From positions 1 through 40,379 of the forward strand of contig JABSPZ010000001.1 of the NCBI GenBank assembly GCA_013213785.1: a stretch of 40,379 nucleotides of DNA, read 5' to 3'. The stretch comes from Henriciella sp. (lineage in GTDB: Bacteria > Pseudomonadota > Alphaproteobacteria > Caulobacterales > Hyphomonadaceae). The notes beneath the pieces are model-generated. The model had not been told where the DNA came from and did not search any database. It saw only the letters and a list, made by a program, of their open reading frames with translations. The position numbers were made by a program, and so were the translations under genes. Below, piece by piece: positions 16,413 through 24,797 of this stretch. How positions within the stretch are numbered: the stretch's first letter is position 1; the number at the start of each line of letters is the position of its first letter.

Positions 16413-18311
16413 ATGATTTCATCCCTTCTGATTGCAAACCGCGGCGAGATTGCCTGCCGGATCATGCGGACGTGTCGAGCGCTCGGCATCCGTACAGTGG
16501 CCGTGTATTCTGATGCTGACGTTCACGCAAAGCATGTTCGCGAAGCAGACGAAGCGGTTTGGATTGGGGCTTCGCCCGCGCCTGAGAGTTATCTCGATAT
16601 TGAGCGGATCATCGAAGCAGCGCGCGATTCTGAAGTGGATGCGATTCATCCCGGTTATGGGTTTTTGTCTGAAAATGCGGGCTTTGCAGACGCCGTGACC
16701 AAAGCCGGTTTAATCTGGGTCGGGCCCAAGTCTGATACGATCGACTCAATGGGGCTTAAGGACCGTGCGAAAGCGATTGCAGAGGACGCGGGTGTACCTG
16801 TTCTGCCGGGCTATCGCGGTGAGAAACAAGACGCCAAGACCTTAGGCGAAGAAGCCAAGCGCATTGGCTTTCCTTTGCTCATCAAAGCTGTGGCTGGCGG
16901 CGGTGGCCGCGGTATTCGCCTGGTCTCCAAGGCAAGCGAATTGGCGGGTGAGCTCGAAAGCGCGGTTAGAGAAGCTGAAGCTGCGTTTGGCGATGGCCGA
17001 GTCATGTTGGAAAAACTCGTTGAACAACCTCGCCACATTGAGGTGCAGGTCTTTGGCGACGGTCATGGCAATGCGGTACACCTCTTCGAGCGCGATTGCT
17101 CACTTCAACGTCGTCGTCAGAAAGTGATCGAAGAGGCACCGGCGCCCGGAATGCCTGCAGACGTCCGCAAAGCGATGTGCGACGCATCTGTGAAGCTCGC
17201 CAAGGCTGTCGGGTATGAAGGGGCTGGCACCGTCGAATTCATTGTTGATGGTGCGAAGCCACTTGCGCTCGACACGTTCTGGTTCCTCGAAATGAATACC
17301 CGTCTTCAGGTCGAACACCCCGTCACTGAAATGGTGACAGGAACCGATCTCGTTGAATGGCAATTGCGTGTGGCGAGCGGCGAAAAGCTGCCAACAAAGC
17401 AAAAAGACATCAAGCTAAACGGACATGCTATCGAAGCGCGCATCTGTGCTGAGGATCCCGCCGACGGTTTCCGTCCGGGCGCAGGTCTGATCGAAGAGTT
17501 TGGCATGCTGGCCGATACAGATGCAGACTGGATCGGTTGGGAAGCAGGTTTCGAAAGCGGCGACCGTGTGCCAGCTGTCTACGACTCGATGATCGCGAAG
17601 CTGGTTGTATTCGGCGAAGATCGCGATGAGGCAAATGATCGGCTGATCGACACTTTAGCCCATTTGCAGTTGGTGGGTGTTCCTGGAAACATTGGCTTCT
17701 TGCGGCGTTGTGCGATGGCGGACGCGTTCATAGAAGGCGTTCATCACGTCAACTGGATTGCGGAGCAAGGGGATACTTTAACCCACGCGCCAGACGCCCA
17801 TCAGCACGCCTCCGTGATGGCCGTGTGTGATGTTCTCTTGGGCGAGTCTGGCGATACACCTTGGACCGTTCGCGATGGCTGGCGGATGAATTCCGCACCC
17901 GTGATGAAAACGGCTGTGGCCGTCGGCGAGGATGCAGATTGGTTCGATCCAGCAGATCGCGCTGTGACTGACGATATCTCAATGCCCCTGGTTTCCGATC
18001 TTTCTGAACGGCGGTTTGCTGTAACAACGGGCGGCGATAGTGTGCTGGTCGAAGTTCCAGATTTCGAAGCTGAGGCCGAGGCGCTTGCTGGCGGAGACGC
18101 CGTAAAAGCGCCCATGCCGGGAAAGGTGATCGCCGTGAATGTGGCGGCCGGCGACACGGTTGAGAAGGGTCAAACCGTTGCGGTGATGGAAGCGATGAAA
18201 ATGGAACACTCGCTGACAGCGCCGCGAGATGGTGTTGTGGAGGCCGTTGACGCAGAGCTTGGCGCACAAGTTCCAGAAGGACGGGTCCTGGTATCGCTCG
18301 AAGAGGTCTGA
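16413..18311 (+). CDS. liuD: methylcrotonyl-CoA carboxylase, biotin carboxylase/biotin carrier (alpha) subunit
   Basis: This 632-residue protein carries out ATP-dependent carboxylation of its own biotin for transfer by the LiuB subunit. The biotin carboxylase domain (about 1-445) shows the N-terminal LIANRGEIACRI, the ATP-grasp glycine loop GGGGRGIR, and WFLEMNTRLQVEHPVTE. A linker and then a biotinyl domain (about 560-630) end the protein, with VMEAMKMEH and target Lys596. The related propionyl-CoA and acetyl-CoA carboxylase subunits share this plan, but the length and the presence of liuB, liuC and liuA in the window favour methylcrotonyl-CoA. It is preceded by a divergent small membrane gene. 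Confidence 0.93.
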   Translation: MISSLLIANRGEIACRIMRTCRALGIRTVAVYSDADVHAKHVREADEAVWIGASPAPESYLDIERIIEAARDSEVDAIHPGYGFLSENAGFADAVTKAGLIWVGPKSDTIDSMGLKDRAKAIAEDAGVPVLPGYRGEKQDAKTLGEEAKRIGFPLLIKAVAGGGGRGIRLVSKASELAGELESAVREAEAAFGDGRVMLEKLVEQPRHIEVQVFGDGHGNAVHLFERDCSLQRRRQKVIEEAPAPGMPADVRKAMCDASVKLAKAVGYEGAGTVEFIVDGAKPLALDTFWFLEMNTRLQVEHPVTEMVTGTDLVEWQLRVASGEKLPTKQKDIKLNGHAIEARICAEDPADGFRPGAGLIEEFGMLADTDADWIGWEAGFESGDRVPAVYDSMIAKLVVFGEDRDEANDRLIDTLAHLQLVGVPGNIGFLRRCAMADAFIEGVHHVNWIAEQGDTLTHAPDAHQHASVMAVCDVLLGESGDTPWTVRDGWRMNSAPVMKTAVAVGEDADWFDPADRAVTDDISMPLVSDLSERRFAVTTGGDSVLVEVPDFEAEAEALAGGDAVKAPMPGKVIAVNVAAGDTVEKGQTVAVMEAMKMEHSLTAPRDGVVEAVDAELGAQVPEGRVLVSLEEV

Positions 18312-18377
18312 GGCGCCGATAAAAGCGTTCAGACTCATCTGAAAGCGTCAAAAAATTTATTTAAATTAGATGCTTAA

Positions 18378-18957
18378 GTGCCTTCGCGCCAAGAACTCGG
18401 CGGTGAACTGCTCGAAGTCGTGAAATGGGCATTCTGGCCACGCCGCGATCTGGATGCGGGGCGTGTCTTTGTCCGGTCACTCCAATTTGAAGATGTTCTC
18501 GTCGCGGTGGATCCGCCGACAACCAGTCATCCGGTGTCCGATGCGTGCGGGATCATCGCGGTGGCCCGAGCCCATGCCGATGGATTTGGAGAAAAGTGTT
18601 TCATTCTCGCAGATGGCTCGGCGAGAGGCCTTACGCCGAACGATTGGGCAGCACGGGCCCGTATCGATCGCGGCTGAATTGGGCGCGACCCCAATCGTCG
18701 CAGAAGCCAATCAAGGTGGTGAGATGTTGCGGACCGTGTTCTACAGCGTGGGCTATTCTTTGCCGGTTCAGTTGCTGCATGTGAAGCTCAGCAAACACGG
18801 TCGGGCCAGCCCTGTGGCGGCGCTTTATTAGCAGGGGCGGGTGGCCCATATTGGACGGCTCGATGGTTTGGAAGACGAAATGTGCCGGTTTGGAACCTAG
18901 GGGATGACGCGCTCGCCAGACCGTGTTGATGCATTGTCTGGGCCGCAACTGTTTTAA
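18378..18957 (+). pseudogene. decayed C-terminal part of a gene-transfer-agent/phage-type large terminase (TerL)
   Basis: The first frame encodes SRQELGGELLE, then VAVDPPTTSHPVSDACGIIA and FILADGSARGLTPNDWAARA, the nuclease half of a GTA-like TerL. Around 18660 the frame shifts and continues as AAELGATPIVAEANQGGEML and SPVAALY. Reading on through TAG (18829-18831), QGRVAHIGRLDGLEDEMCRF and, past a second TAG (18898-18900), GMTRSPDRVDAL follow, all normal TerL sequence. A further frameshift near 18935 would restore VWAAT. The N-terminal ATPase half is absent. At least two nonsense changes and two frameshifts make it dead. Other GTA genes are not in the window. Confidence 0.88.
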
Positions 18958-18994
18958 TGATTGATCGTGCCGGAGCGCCGAGAATTCGCGCCGT

Positions 18995-19426
18995 TTAGCG
19001 TCCGGTCCGGAAGGCTTTTCGACCGAGATACTTGTTCTTCTTTGGCTCAGATGGTGCCTGTACCGGCTCTGGCTCCGCATGTGCCGCCGGTGTTTCAGTG
19101 ACCTCTCCGTTCAGAATTTGGCGGACGTATGCGAGAGCCGAACTACCGGTGTTTACTTCAATCTCTGGGGCATTCTTGTCCAAACGCCGCGCGAGGAGCT
19201 TGATATGGTGAGGGCTGAGGCCGTCCAGCGTTTTTTCAAATACGACCTCGCCAAGGGCGGCTTTCAAGTCGAGAAGATCGGCCCGCGTCAGCCCTGCCGC
19301 AGTAACTTGTTTGCGGGCCAGTTTGCTGGCCACGGTGGACAGGTCTGCATCTTTGATTCTGGGGAACAGGCTTTCATTCGACAGAATTGCCGAGAGGGCC
19401 TCGCGTCCGGTATTTGAAAGAGACAT
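18995..19426 (-). CDS. small unknown protein encoded directly after a ParA-type ATPase
   Basis: This is a 143-residue protein. Residues about 1-110 are mainly helical and charged (ADLLDLKAALGEVVFEKTLD, HHIKLLARRL). A Pro/Glu-rich linker (about 115-128) and a basic end (KKNKYLGRKAFRTGR) follow. Its ATG begins three bases after the ParA stop, so the two are co-transcribed. By analogy with small ParB- or adaptor-like partners of orphan ParA proteins, it may be the ATPase activator or cargo link; this is inference. No helix-turn-helix or CTPase motif of true ParB is visible. Confidence 0.75.
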   Translation of the reverse strand: MSLSNTGREALSAILSNESLFPRIKDADLSTVASKLARKQVTAAGLTRADLLDLKAALGEVVFEKTLDGLSPHHIKLLARRLDKNAPEIEVNTGSSALAYVRQILNGEVTETPAAHAEPEPVQAPSEPKKNKYLGRKAFRTGR

Positions 19427-19429
19427 TGT

Positions 19430-20338
19430 CTAAGCCGCTGCGTTGGTGGTCTGCGCGGTGAGTCGCGCTTGGACTTCCTGATATAGCATATTCACGGTGG
19501 TTAAAGCGTCACCCGGCCATTTTTGCGCCAATGTCGGGTTTGCGCCAAGCTCAACCGGGTTCGCAGCAAACTCTGGTTTTTGCGGAATCACCGTTTGAAA
19601 GATATCGTATTCGCTGTCTGGATCGGCCGCGCCGTCTCGCATCGCTTCGAGGACGATGGACTTGTGTGAAGACCCGTCATACTTGGTTGGTAACACGACT
19701 GGAAGATTATTGAGGCCGCGCTTCTTCAAGCTATCGATGATGTCGCCGGTGAAAAGGTCGAGACCGAGCGTCGACATGAAGTCTGGAATTGTCGGCACTA
19801 TGATCAGGTCGGACGCTGACAGCGTCGCCTCCGTCATTGCCGATATTCCTGGCGGGCAATCGCAAATGACAACGTCATACTGCTTACGGAGATCAGCCAT
19901 ATCCTGGCGTAGGCGAAGGCCAACCCGACCTTCGATCGCCGTCATGGAGTAACCTTGCTCGGTCAGAATATAAATCAGCTCGCGCTCAGCACGCCGTAGC
20001 CCTGGCGTCGCCGGGACCAGAGAGAGGTCGAGGGCCTTGCCCATGAAAGTGACGTCGCTCGCCTGTGGCACGATAAATTTCGTCATATGGGCGAAACACT
20101 CACCCAAGAAGTTCTCACGGAGATAGTCGGAGACATTGGTATAGTTGCGGATCGCATCATAAAGCCGCTCGTCGCCATTCTCTCCATAGATGAGGAGAGA
20201 CGCATTCGCCTGGCTATCGAGGTCGACCACCAGTGTTTTATAGCCCTCGGCTGCAAAGGCCTCGGCGAGTGAAACAGTGGTCGTTGTTTTGCCAACGCCA
20301 CCTTTGGAATTGGCAACAGATATAACGCGTCCGAGCAT
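19430..20338 (-). CDS. orphan ParA/MinD-type ATPase
   Basis: This 302-residue cytoplasmic ATPase belongs to the ParA family, whose members position chromosomes, plasmids or protein clusters. The deviant Walker A KGGVGKT with signature Lys12 is followed by VVDLDSQANAS (Walker A') and VVICDCPPGIS (Walker B). It lacks an N-terminal DNA-binding extension. No parB is adjacent; instead a 143-residue partner follows. It is more than a third longer than most MinD/MipZ cores in its C-terminal half, with EYDIFQTVIPQ typical of the family end. A plasmid origin is possible but nothing else here is plasmid-like. Two dyad sequences lie 78-164 bases upstream of the start. Confidence 0.9.
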   Translation of the reverse strand: MLGRVISVANSKGGVGKTTTTVSLAEAFAAEGYKTLVVDLDSQANASLLIYGENGDERLYDAIRNYTNVSDYLRENFLGECFAHMTKFIVPQASDVTFMGKALDLSLVPATPGLRRAERELIYILTEQGYSMTAIEGRVGLRLRQDMADLRKQYDVVICDCPPGISAMTEATLSASDLIIVPTIPDFMSTLGLDLFTGDIIDSLKKRGLNNLPVVLPTKYDGSSHKSIVLEAMRDGAADPDSEYDIFQTVIPQKPEFAANPVELGANPTLAQKWPGDALTTVNMLYQEVQARLTAQTTNAAA

Positions 20339-20712
20339 TAAGCCCCCTTATAGATAACCGCTTTCGTGCGTGGATAGCTCTTCAAATGATCCCGCTAAGG
20401 CGAGGATCCAACTCTTTGGTTTCCATCCAAAACACCGGAAAAAACTTAAGAAACTGGAAACCAATATGATGGGGCACGAAGCAACAACTGATTAATTGTT
20501 GCGGTCTCTGTGTTAGTACATGGAGAGAGGCATATCTGTAGAACGCACTCCAAACCTAAGTCCTAACAAAAATCGGGTCTATAATTGTGGGCTTGGCAGA
20601 GTGACGGAGTGTGCACGCGCGCGTGATATTGGGTGATTGGCACTTGTTCGAGTCTATTTCTAGATGGGGTTGTGTCCGGGTGGATGAACACCAAACCCAA
20701 AGAAAGTTAAAC
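20339..20712. promoter_or_regulatory. divergent intergenic region with dyad symmetries between the parA-like gene and the DM13 gene
   Basis: This 374-base region has no convincing gene. It contains an exact 10-base inverted repeat TTGGTTTCCA/TGGAAACCAA (20416-20425 and 20455-20464, 29 bases apart). A near-perfect 22-base dyad with arms GCAACAA and TTGTTGC lies at 20481-20502. A 12-base palindrome CACGCGCGCGTG lies at 20614-20625. The first two sit on the ParA side and could be operators or partition sites. The usual ParB site TGTTTCACGTGAAACA is not present. Confidence 0.45.
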
Positions 20713-21159
20713 ATGAATATCACAAAAACCGCACTCGCCGCAGTCGTCATTGGATTGTCAGGATTCGCCGCTTGCGCTCCTGCCTCTGCTCAAGCCGACA
20801 CTACCGTCAGCATCACGCAAGAAGTAGGCTACGAAACCTCAGGCGACTTTGTCCGGAAATCGAAACGCCTCAAAGGCAGCTGGAGCGTTGAGCAACGCGG
20901 CGACAAAACTGTCATTGTTTTCGCCGACGACTTCCGCGCCGCAAATGGTCCAGACTTGAAGATCTTTTTGTCTCCAAAATCAATCGCAGATGCGACCGGT
21001 AAGAATGCGGTTGATGGCTCAATCAATATTGGTGAGCTGAAGAAGACCAAAGGGACACAGGAATACGAGGTTCCGGCAAACATCGACCTGGCTGACTATG
21101 GCAGCGTGCTGGTGCACTGCGAGGCCTATTCTGTCCTTTGGGGCGGCGGCGACCTCTAG
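20713..21159 (+). CDS. secreted DM13-domain protein
   Basis: This 148-residue protein has a signal peptide ending near residue 27 (ASAQA). One DM13 domain fills the mature part: GDKTVIVFADDFRAANGPDL, then NIGELKKTKGTQEYEVPANI, and the closing VHCEAYSVLWGGG. DM13 domains contain a near-invariant Cys and have been proposed to act in redox or electron-transfer reactions; the Cys is present (VHCEAY). I prefer the ATG at 20713 because the signal peptide begins there; upstream in-frame starts add a non-hydrophobic leader. It is followed by a strong terminator. Confidence 0.85.
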   Translation: MNITKTALAAVVIGLSGFAACAPASAQADTTVSITQEVGYETSGDFVRKSKRLKGSWSVEQRGDKTVIVFADDFRAANGPDLKIFLSPKSIADATGKNAVDGSINIGELKKTKGTQEYEVPANIDLADYGSVLVHCEAYSVLWGGGDL

Positions 21160-21188
21160 AGTAAACACCTTACTCCAAACGGTTAGAC

Positions 21189-21214
21189 CGGTCAGCTTGC
21201 TGATCGTTTTTTTT
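21189..21214 (+). terminator. rho-independent terminator after the DM13 gene
   Basis: An 8-base stem, CGGTCAGC with GCTGATCG including one G-T pair (21189-21196 and 21199-21206), is followed by eight T residues. It lies 30 bases after the stop codon. Confidence 0.88.
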
Positions 21215-21392
21215 GGGGGGGGCTGGCGGGCGCAATCATACTATCGCAAGTCGGGGCCTCACTTTTGCCAAACGAGGTCAGCGTTGCGGGTTGCACGAGT
21301 TTTGTCGCAGTAAGTGCAAGGAGCATGGGTTTCAATTCCGCTACCGCCGCCTTAAGTATGCTCTAGTTATAGGCCAACACGCATTGGGAAAC

Positions 21393-22238
21393 ATGAGTAG
21401 AGATCTGTACGGGATTTTAGGTGTTTCTCGAAACGCGACGGATGATGATATCCGCCGGGCCTACAAGCGCAAAGCGAAAGAGAGCCATCCAGACCTGCAT
21501 CCAAACGATGATGCAAAGGCTGAGATATTCAAATCAGCGTCATCCGCATACGAGATTTTGAGCGATTGCGAAAAACGCGGGCAATATGATCGCGGGGAGA
21601 TTGACGCAGACGGAAATCCAAAGGGCTTCGGCCCGGGGCAAGGCTTTGGCGGCGGGTTCTCTCGTGGCAGCGGCGGGTTTCAAGGTGATCCGTTTGAAGA
21701 CATCTTGTCCGGGATGTTCGGGGGCGGCCGGCGACGACCGGGTCCTCGAAAAGGCGCTGATATGCGCTATCGCGTCGAGATTTCATTCGAAGATGCGGTC
21801 ACCGGGGCGAAGCGTGAAATGACGATGGCGGATGGCAGGGTGCTCAATATTTCGATCCCGGCGGGTATTGAGACCGGGCAGTCATTGCGTCTCAAGAGCC
21901 AAGGCAAACCATCGAATAGTAGCGGACCTCCAGGTGATGCGATTCTCGAGATCTTCGTTCGCCCAAACAAAATTTGGACCCGCGATGGCAGTGATATCAG
22001 AATGACCGTACCGGTCCCGTTGAGAACGGCGGTGTTGGGCGGTCAGGTCGATGTTGAAACCCCAATGGGGCCGATTGCCTTAAAAATCCCAGACGGCAGC
22101 AATTCAGGGGCTACACTGCGTTTGAGAGGGAAGGGCGTGCAAATCTCTGGAAAACCTGGTCATCTTTATGCGCGTCTCGAGGTTGTCATTGAGGATCCCA
22201 AAGACCCGAAACTCAGGGATTGGGCGAAGAGCAACTGA
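21393..22238 (+). CDS. DnaJ-like co-chaperone of the CbpA type
   Basis: This 281-residue protein has an N-terminal J domain (about 1-70) with the catalytic HPD at 32-34, which stimulates ATP hydrolysis by DnaK. A Gly/Phe-rich linker follows (about 80-120). Two beta-rich C-terminal substrate-binding domains (about 125-275) complete it. The Cys-rich zinc domain of true DnaJ is absent, which defines the CbpA/class II type. The ATG at 21393 is chosen because the J domain starts there; the upstream open frame is not conserved-looking and crosses the T-run and G-run after the DM13 terminator. Confidence 0.92.
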   Translation: MSRDLYGILGVSRNATDDDIRRAYKRKAKESHPDLHPNDDAKAEIFKSASSAYEILSDCEKRGQYDRGEIDADGNPKGFGPGQGFGGGFSRGSGGFQGDPFEDILSGMFGGGRRRPGPRKGADMRYRVEISFEDAVTGAKREMTMADGRVLNISIPAGIETGQSLRLKSQGKPSNSSGPPGDAILEIFVRPNKIWTRDGSDIRMTVPVPLRTAVLGGQVDVETPMGPIALKIPDGSNSGATLRLRGKGVQISGKPGHLYARLEVVIEDPKDPKLRDWAKSN

Positions 22239-22262
22239 GTATGACTGAATTCCTGACCGCAT

Positions 22263-22278
22263 ATTCACCAAGCATTCA
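22263..22278 (+). promoter_or_regulatory. 11-base-phased ATTCA direct repeat upstream of the PepSY/two-component operon
   Basis: ATATTCA (22261-22267) and GCATTCA (22272-22278) are separated by CCAA, so the ATTCA cores (22263, 22274) are exactly 11 bases apart. This is the geometry of OmpR/PhoB-family binding sites. An autoregulatory site for the encoded regulator is plausible but unproven; it lies very close to the gene start. Confidence 0.3.
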
Positions 22279-22293
22279 GAGGATTTAGCGCAT

Positions 22294-22617
22294 ATGCAGG
22301 TCGTGATGAAAAAGACCGCTGCCATAATTGCGTTTGCTGCTCTGACAGCTTTTGCGCTCCCTGCCTCCGGGCAAGGGAAATGGGGCAACTCGTTTACAGC
22401 AGATGAGGCTCGTGACGCTCGCGATAAAGGCGATGTCATGCCGCTTCGTGACATTTTCCGTCGGATTAAGAGCCGTTTCGGGGGCTATCAGGTCGATGCA
22501 AACTTATACAATCGTGATCGTGGCCAGGTTTATGTCGTCGATTGGATGACGGACAAAGGCGAACGAATCCGCGTAACAGTCGATGCTAAAACTGGACGAA
22601 TATTGTCCACGAGCTAG
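22294..22617 (+). CDS. secreted PepSY-domain protein
   Basis: This 107-residue protein has a signal peptide (to about residue 27, ASG-Q). A single PepSY domain covers about residues 50-105: LRDIFRRIKSRFGGYQVDAN, then the paired strands RGQVYVVDWMTDKGERIRVT and VDAKTGRIL. Such proteins are often encoded with PhoPQ-like two-component systems and may modulate the sensor in the periplasm. The ATG at 22294 has GAGGA ten bases upstream; a second ATG at 22306 is possible and gives a tighter signal peptide. It ends ten bases before the response regulator start, so one operon is likely. Confidence 0.85.
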   Translation: MQVVMKKTAAIIAFAALTAFALPASGQGKWGNSFTADEARDARDKGDVMPLRDIFRRIKSRFGGYQVDANLYNRDRGQVYVVDWMTDKGERIRVTVDAKTGRILSTS

Positions 22618-22627
22618 GGTAAGAGCT

Positions 22628-23314
22628 ATGAGAATTCTTGTTGTTGAAGACGAAGCTGATCTTCGCCGTCAATTGGCGGACGCGCTGACCCATGCTGGGT
22701 ATGCGGTAGATCTCGCTGCTGATGGTGAAGATGGTCACTTTCTAGGTGATACAGAGCCGTATGACGCGGTAATCCTGGATCTAGGCTTGCCCAAGATGGA
22801 CGGCGTGACGATCCTCGAGCGCTGGCGGGAAGACGGGAAAACGTTCCCTGTTATGATCCTCACTGCGCGAGATCGTTGGAGTGAAAAGGTTGCCGGTTTT
22901 GATGCTGGCGCCGACGATTATGTTACCAAGCCATTCTACACGGAAGAAGTGCTTGCGCGATTGCGCGCTTTGTTGCGCCGTGCGTCTGGGCATGCGGTTG
23001 CCGCAATCGAAGCTGGCGCGCTGCGCTTAGATACGCGGGCGGCTCGCGCCACGGTAGATGGTGAGCCAATCAAGCTCACGGCGCATGAATACAAGGTGCT
23101 GAGCTATCTCATTCACCACCAAGGCCGCGTCGTGCCGCGGACTGAGCTGGTCGAGCATATTTATGATCAAGATTTCGATCGCGACTCGAACACGATTGAA
23201 GTGTTCATTGGGCGCCTCAGAAAGAAAATCGGCAATAGCCGGATTCAAACTGAACGTGGTCTCGGATATCGACTTGTGGTTCCTGAAGAAGAACGCTCTG
23301 GCGTTGTGACATAA
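22628..23314 (+). CDS. OmpR/PhoP-family response regulator
   Basis: This 228-residue transcription factor has a receiver domain (about 1-115) with phospho-acceptor Asp51 in AVILDLGLP. The conserved KPF lies in DDYVTKPFYTEEVLARL. A winged-helix DNA-binding domain follows (about 125-222: LTAHEYKVLSYLIHHQGRVV, then EVFIGRLRKKI and RGLGYRLV). It should act with the kinase encoded 25 bases downstream. The ATG at 22628 has GGTAAGAG upstream. The set PepSY, regulator, kinase resembles PhoPQ/FeuPQ-like envelope-sensing units. Confidence 0.93.
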   Translation: MRILVVEDEADLRRQLADALTHAGYAVDLAADGEDGHFLGDTEPYDAVILDLGLPKMDGVTILERWREDGKTFPVMILTARDRWSEKVAGFDAGADDYVTKPFYTEEVLARLRALLRRASGHAVAAIEAGALRLDTRAARATVDGEPIKLTAHEYKVLSYLIHHQGRVVPRTELVEHIYDQDFDRDSNTIEVFIGRLRKKIGNSRIQTERGLGYRLVVPEEERSGVVT

Positions 23315-23339
23315 GGCGATTCCGCGTTAGTCGGATTGT

Positions 23340-24749
23340 ATGGACGCCAAGACGCAATTCCAAAATCGTTTCCAACGCTTGTCGCTGGCAAGGCGCTTAC
23401 TCATTGGTGCCTTACTGTGGAGTGTTTTGTTGGTGGTTGGCGGGGTCGTCGCAATTTCAGCGGTCTATCGTGCAGAAGCGGTCAACATTCTCGATGATGA
23501 GCATTCCGGAACGATCCAAACCCTCGTTCGAGCCATTCGCCCATTGGACGATGGAACCGGACGAATCGAGGATATCGAGGATCGTCACCCCCTAGATTCG
23601 CGCTTTACTGTTCCGCTCTCAGGAAAGTACTGGATGATGGTGGCGGTTGATGATCAGGGAAATCCGGTTGGCGACATAACCTCGCGCAGCGTCTTTGATG
23701 AGACCATCACACTTCCGGCAGCTCTACGCCGAGAAGCCCTCGCAAATCCCGGACAGTTGATGAGCGCGAACGGCGACGGGCCAGCGGATCAGCCAGCCCG
23801 ATTTACAATTCAAGCAACAACTTATCCCGAGCGCGCAAACCCAGTATTACTGGTCGCCATCTCTGATCGTACTTTAACGATGGAGGGAGTGGATCGACTG
23901 CGGACGATTCTGCTAATTGCTATGATGGCGCTTGCGGGTGGGACGCTCTTAGCAATGGCGTTTGGGCTCCATTATGCGCTACGACCGCTTGGACGCATTC
24001 AATCTGACATCACTGAAATTCGCGAGGGCAGGCAGGCGGCATTGTCAGGGGATTATCCAGCTGAAATGACGCCGCTGAGTGAAGAACTGAACAAACTCCT
24101 TGAACACAATCGCGCCGTCGTTTCGCGCGCACGTACACACGTCGGCAATCTTGCGCACGCTTTGAAAACACCACTGGCAGTGCTGCGCAACGAAGCCAAT
24201 GGCGAGACGCAACTCGACCAAGTCGTCCGACGCCAATCACAAACCATGCACGAGAATGTCGACCATTACTTGCGGCGTGCTCAGGCCGCTGCGCGCGCAG
24301 AAGCGCTGGGTGTTCGCACGCAAGTTTCTGAAGCGGCGCAAGGTCTGGTTCGGGTTATGAACAAGCTCTTCGTTGCGGATGGCAAGACCGTATCGGGCGA
24401 GATCGCTGACGCGATTTTCGTGCGTACCGAACGCCAAGATTTAGAAGAGATAATCGGTAATCTGCTGGACAATGCCTGTAAGTGGTGTCGGTCCGAGGTG
24501 AGGCTGCACGCGGCGCCTGCGGAGGATGGGTTGGTTTCAATATTCATCGATGATGATGGGCCTGGATTGTCTCCAGACGAACGTGCCCAGGCCGTTAAAA
24601 GAGGTGTGCGCCTGGATGAAACGGCGCCCGGCACCGGGCTTGGTCTCTCCATCGTTGCCGATATTGCAGATATGAATGGAGGCAGCCTGGTCTTGGATGA
24701 AAGCCCCCTTGGCGGGCTCCGCGCGATTGTCAGCCTTCGCCGCGCATGA
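23340..24749 (+). CDS. membrane sensor histidine kinase (PhoQ-like group)
   Basis: This 469-residue inner-membrane kinase has a first membrane helix at about residues 20-42, a periplasmic region of about 43-195, and a second helix at about 198-220. A HAMP-like linker follows. The dimerisation/phospho-acceptor motif NLAHALKTPLAVL has His273. The ATPase domain shows NLLDNACKW (N box), DDDGPGL (G1) and GTGLGLSIV (G2). The acceptor motif AHALKTPL is typical of PhoQ-like kinases. Partner: the response regulator just upstream. The stimulus is unknown; the adjacent PepSY protein suggests a periplasmic or cation cue. Confidence 0.92.
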   Translation: MDAKTQFQNRFQRLSLARRLLIGALLWSVLLVVGGVVAISAVYRAEAVNILDDEHSGTIQTLVRAIRPLDDGTGRIEDIEDRHPLDSRFTVPLSGKYWMMVAVDDQGNPVGDITSRSVFDETITLPAALRREALANPGQLMSANGDGPADQPARFTIQATTYPERANPVLLVAISDRTLTMEGVDRLRTILLIAMMALAGGTLLAMAFGLHYALRPLGRIQSDITEIREGRQAALSGDYPAEMTPLSEELNKLLEHNRAVVSRARTHVGNLAHALKTPLAVLRNEANGETQLDQVVRRQSQTMHENVDHYLRRAQAAARAEALGVRTQVSEAAQGLVRVMNKLFVADGKTVSGEIADAIFVRTERQDLEEIIGNLLDNACKWCRSEVRLHAAPAEDGLVSIFIDDDGPGLSPDERAQAVKRGVRLDETAPGTGLGLSIVADIADMNGGSLVLDESPLGGLRAIVSLRRA

Positions 24750-24797
24750 CCACGTGCCGCAGGGCGGTGAGGTGCGATTGCGATTATATCTGGCGTC

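Noticed and set aside
18328-18343. TTCAGA/TCTGAA hairpin as terminator of liuD
   Set aside because: Six-base stem with no following T run; A residues follow instead.
17749-18351. 200-residue minus-strand frame inside liuD
   Set aside because: Arg/Pro/Gln-rich antisense shadow of a certain gene.
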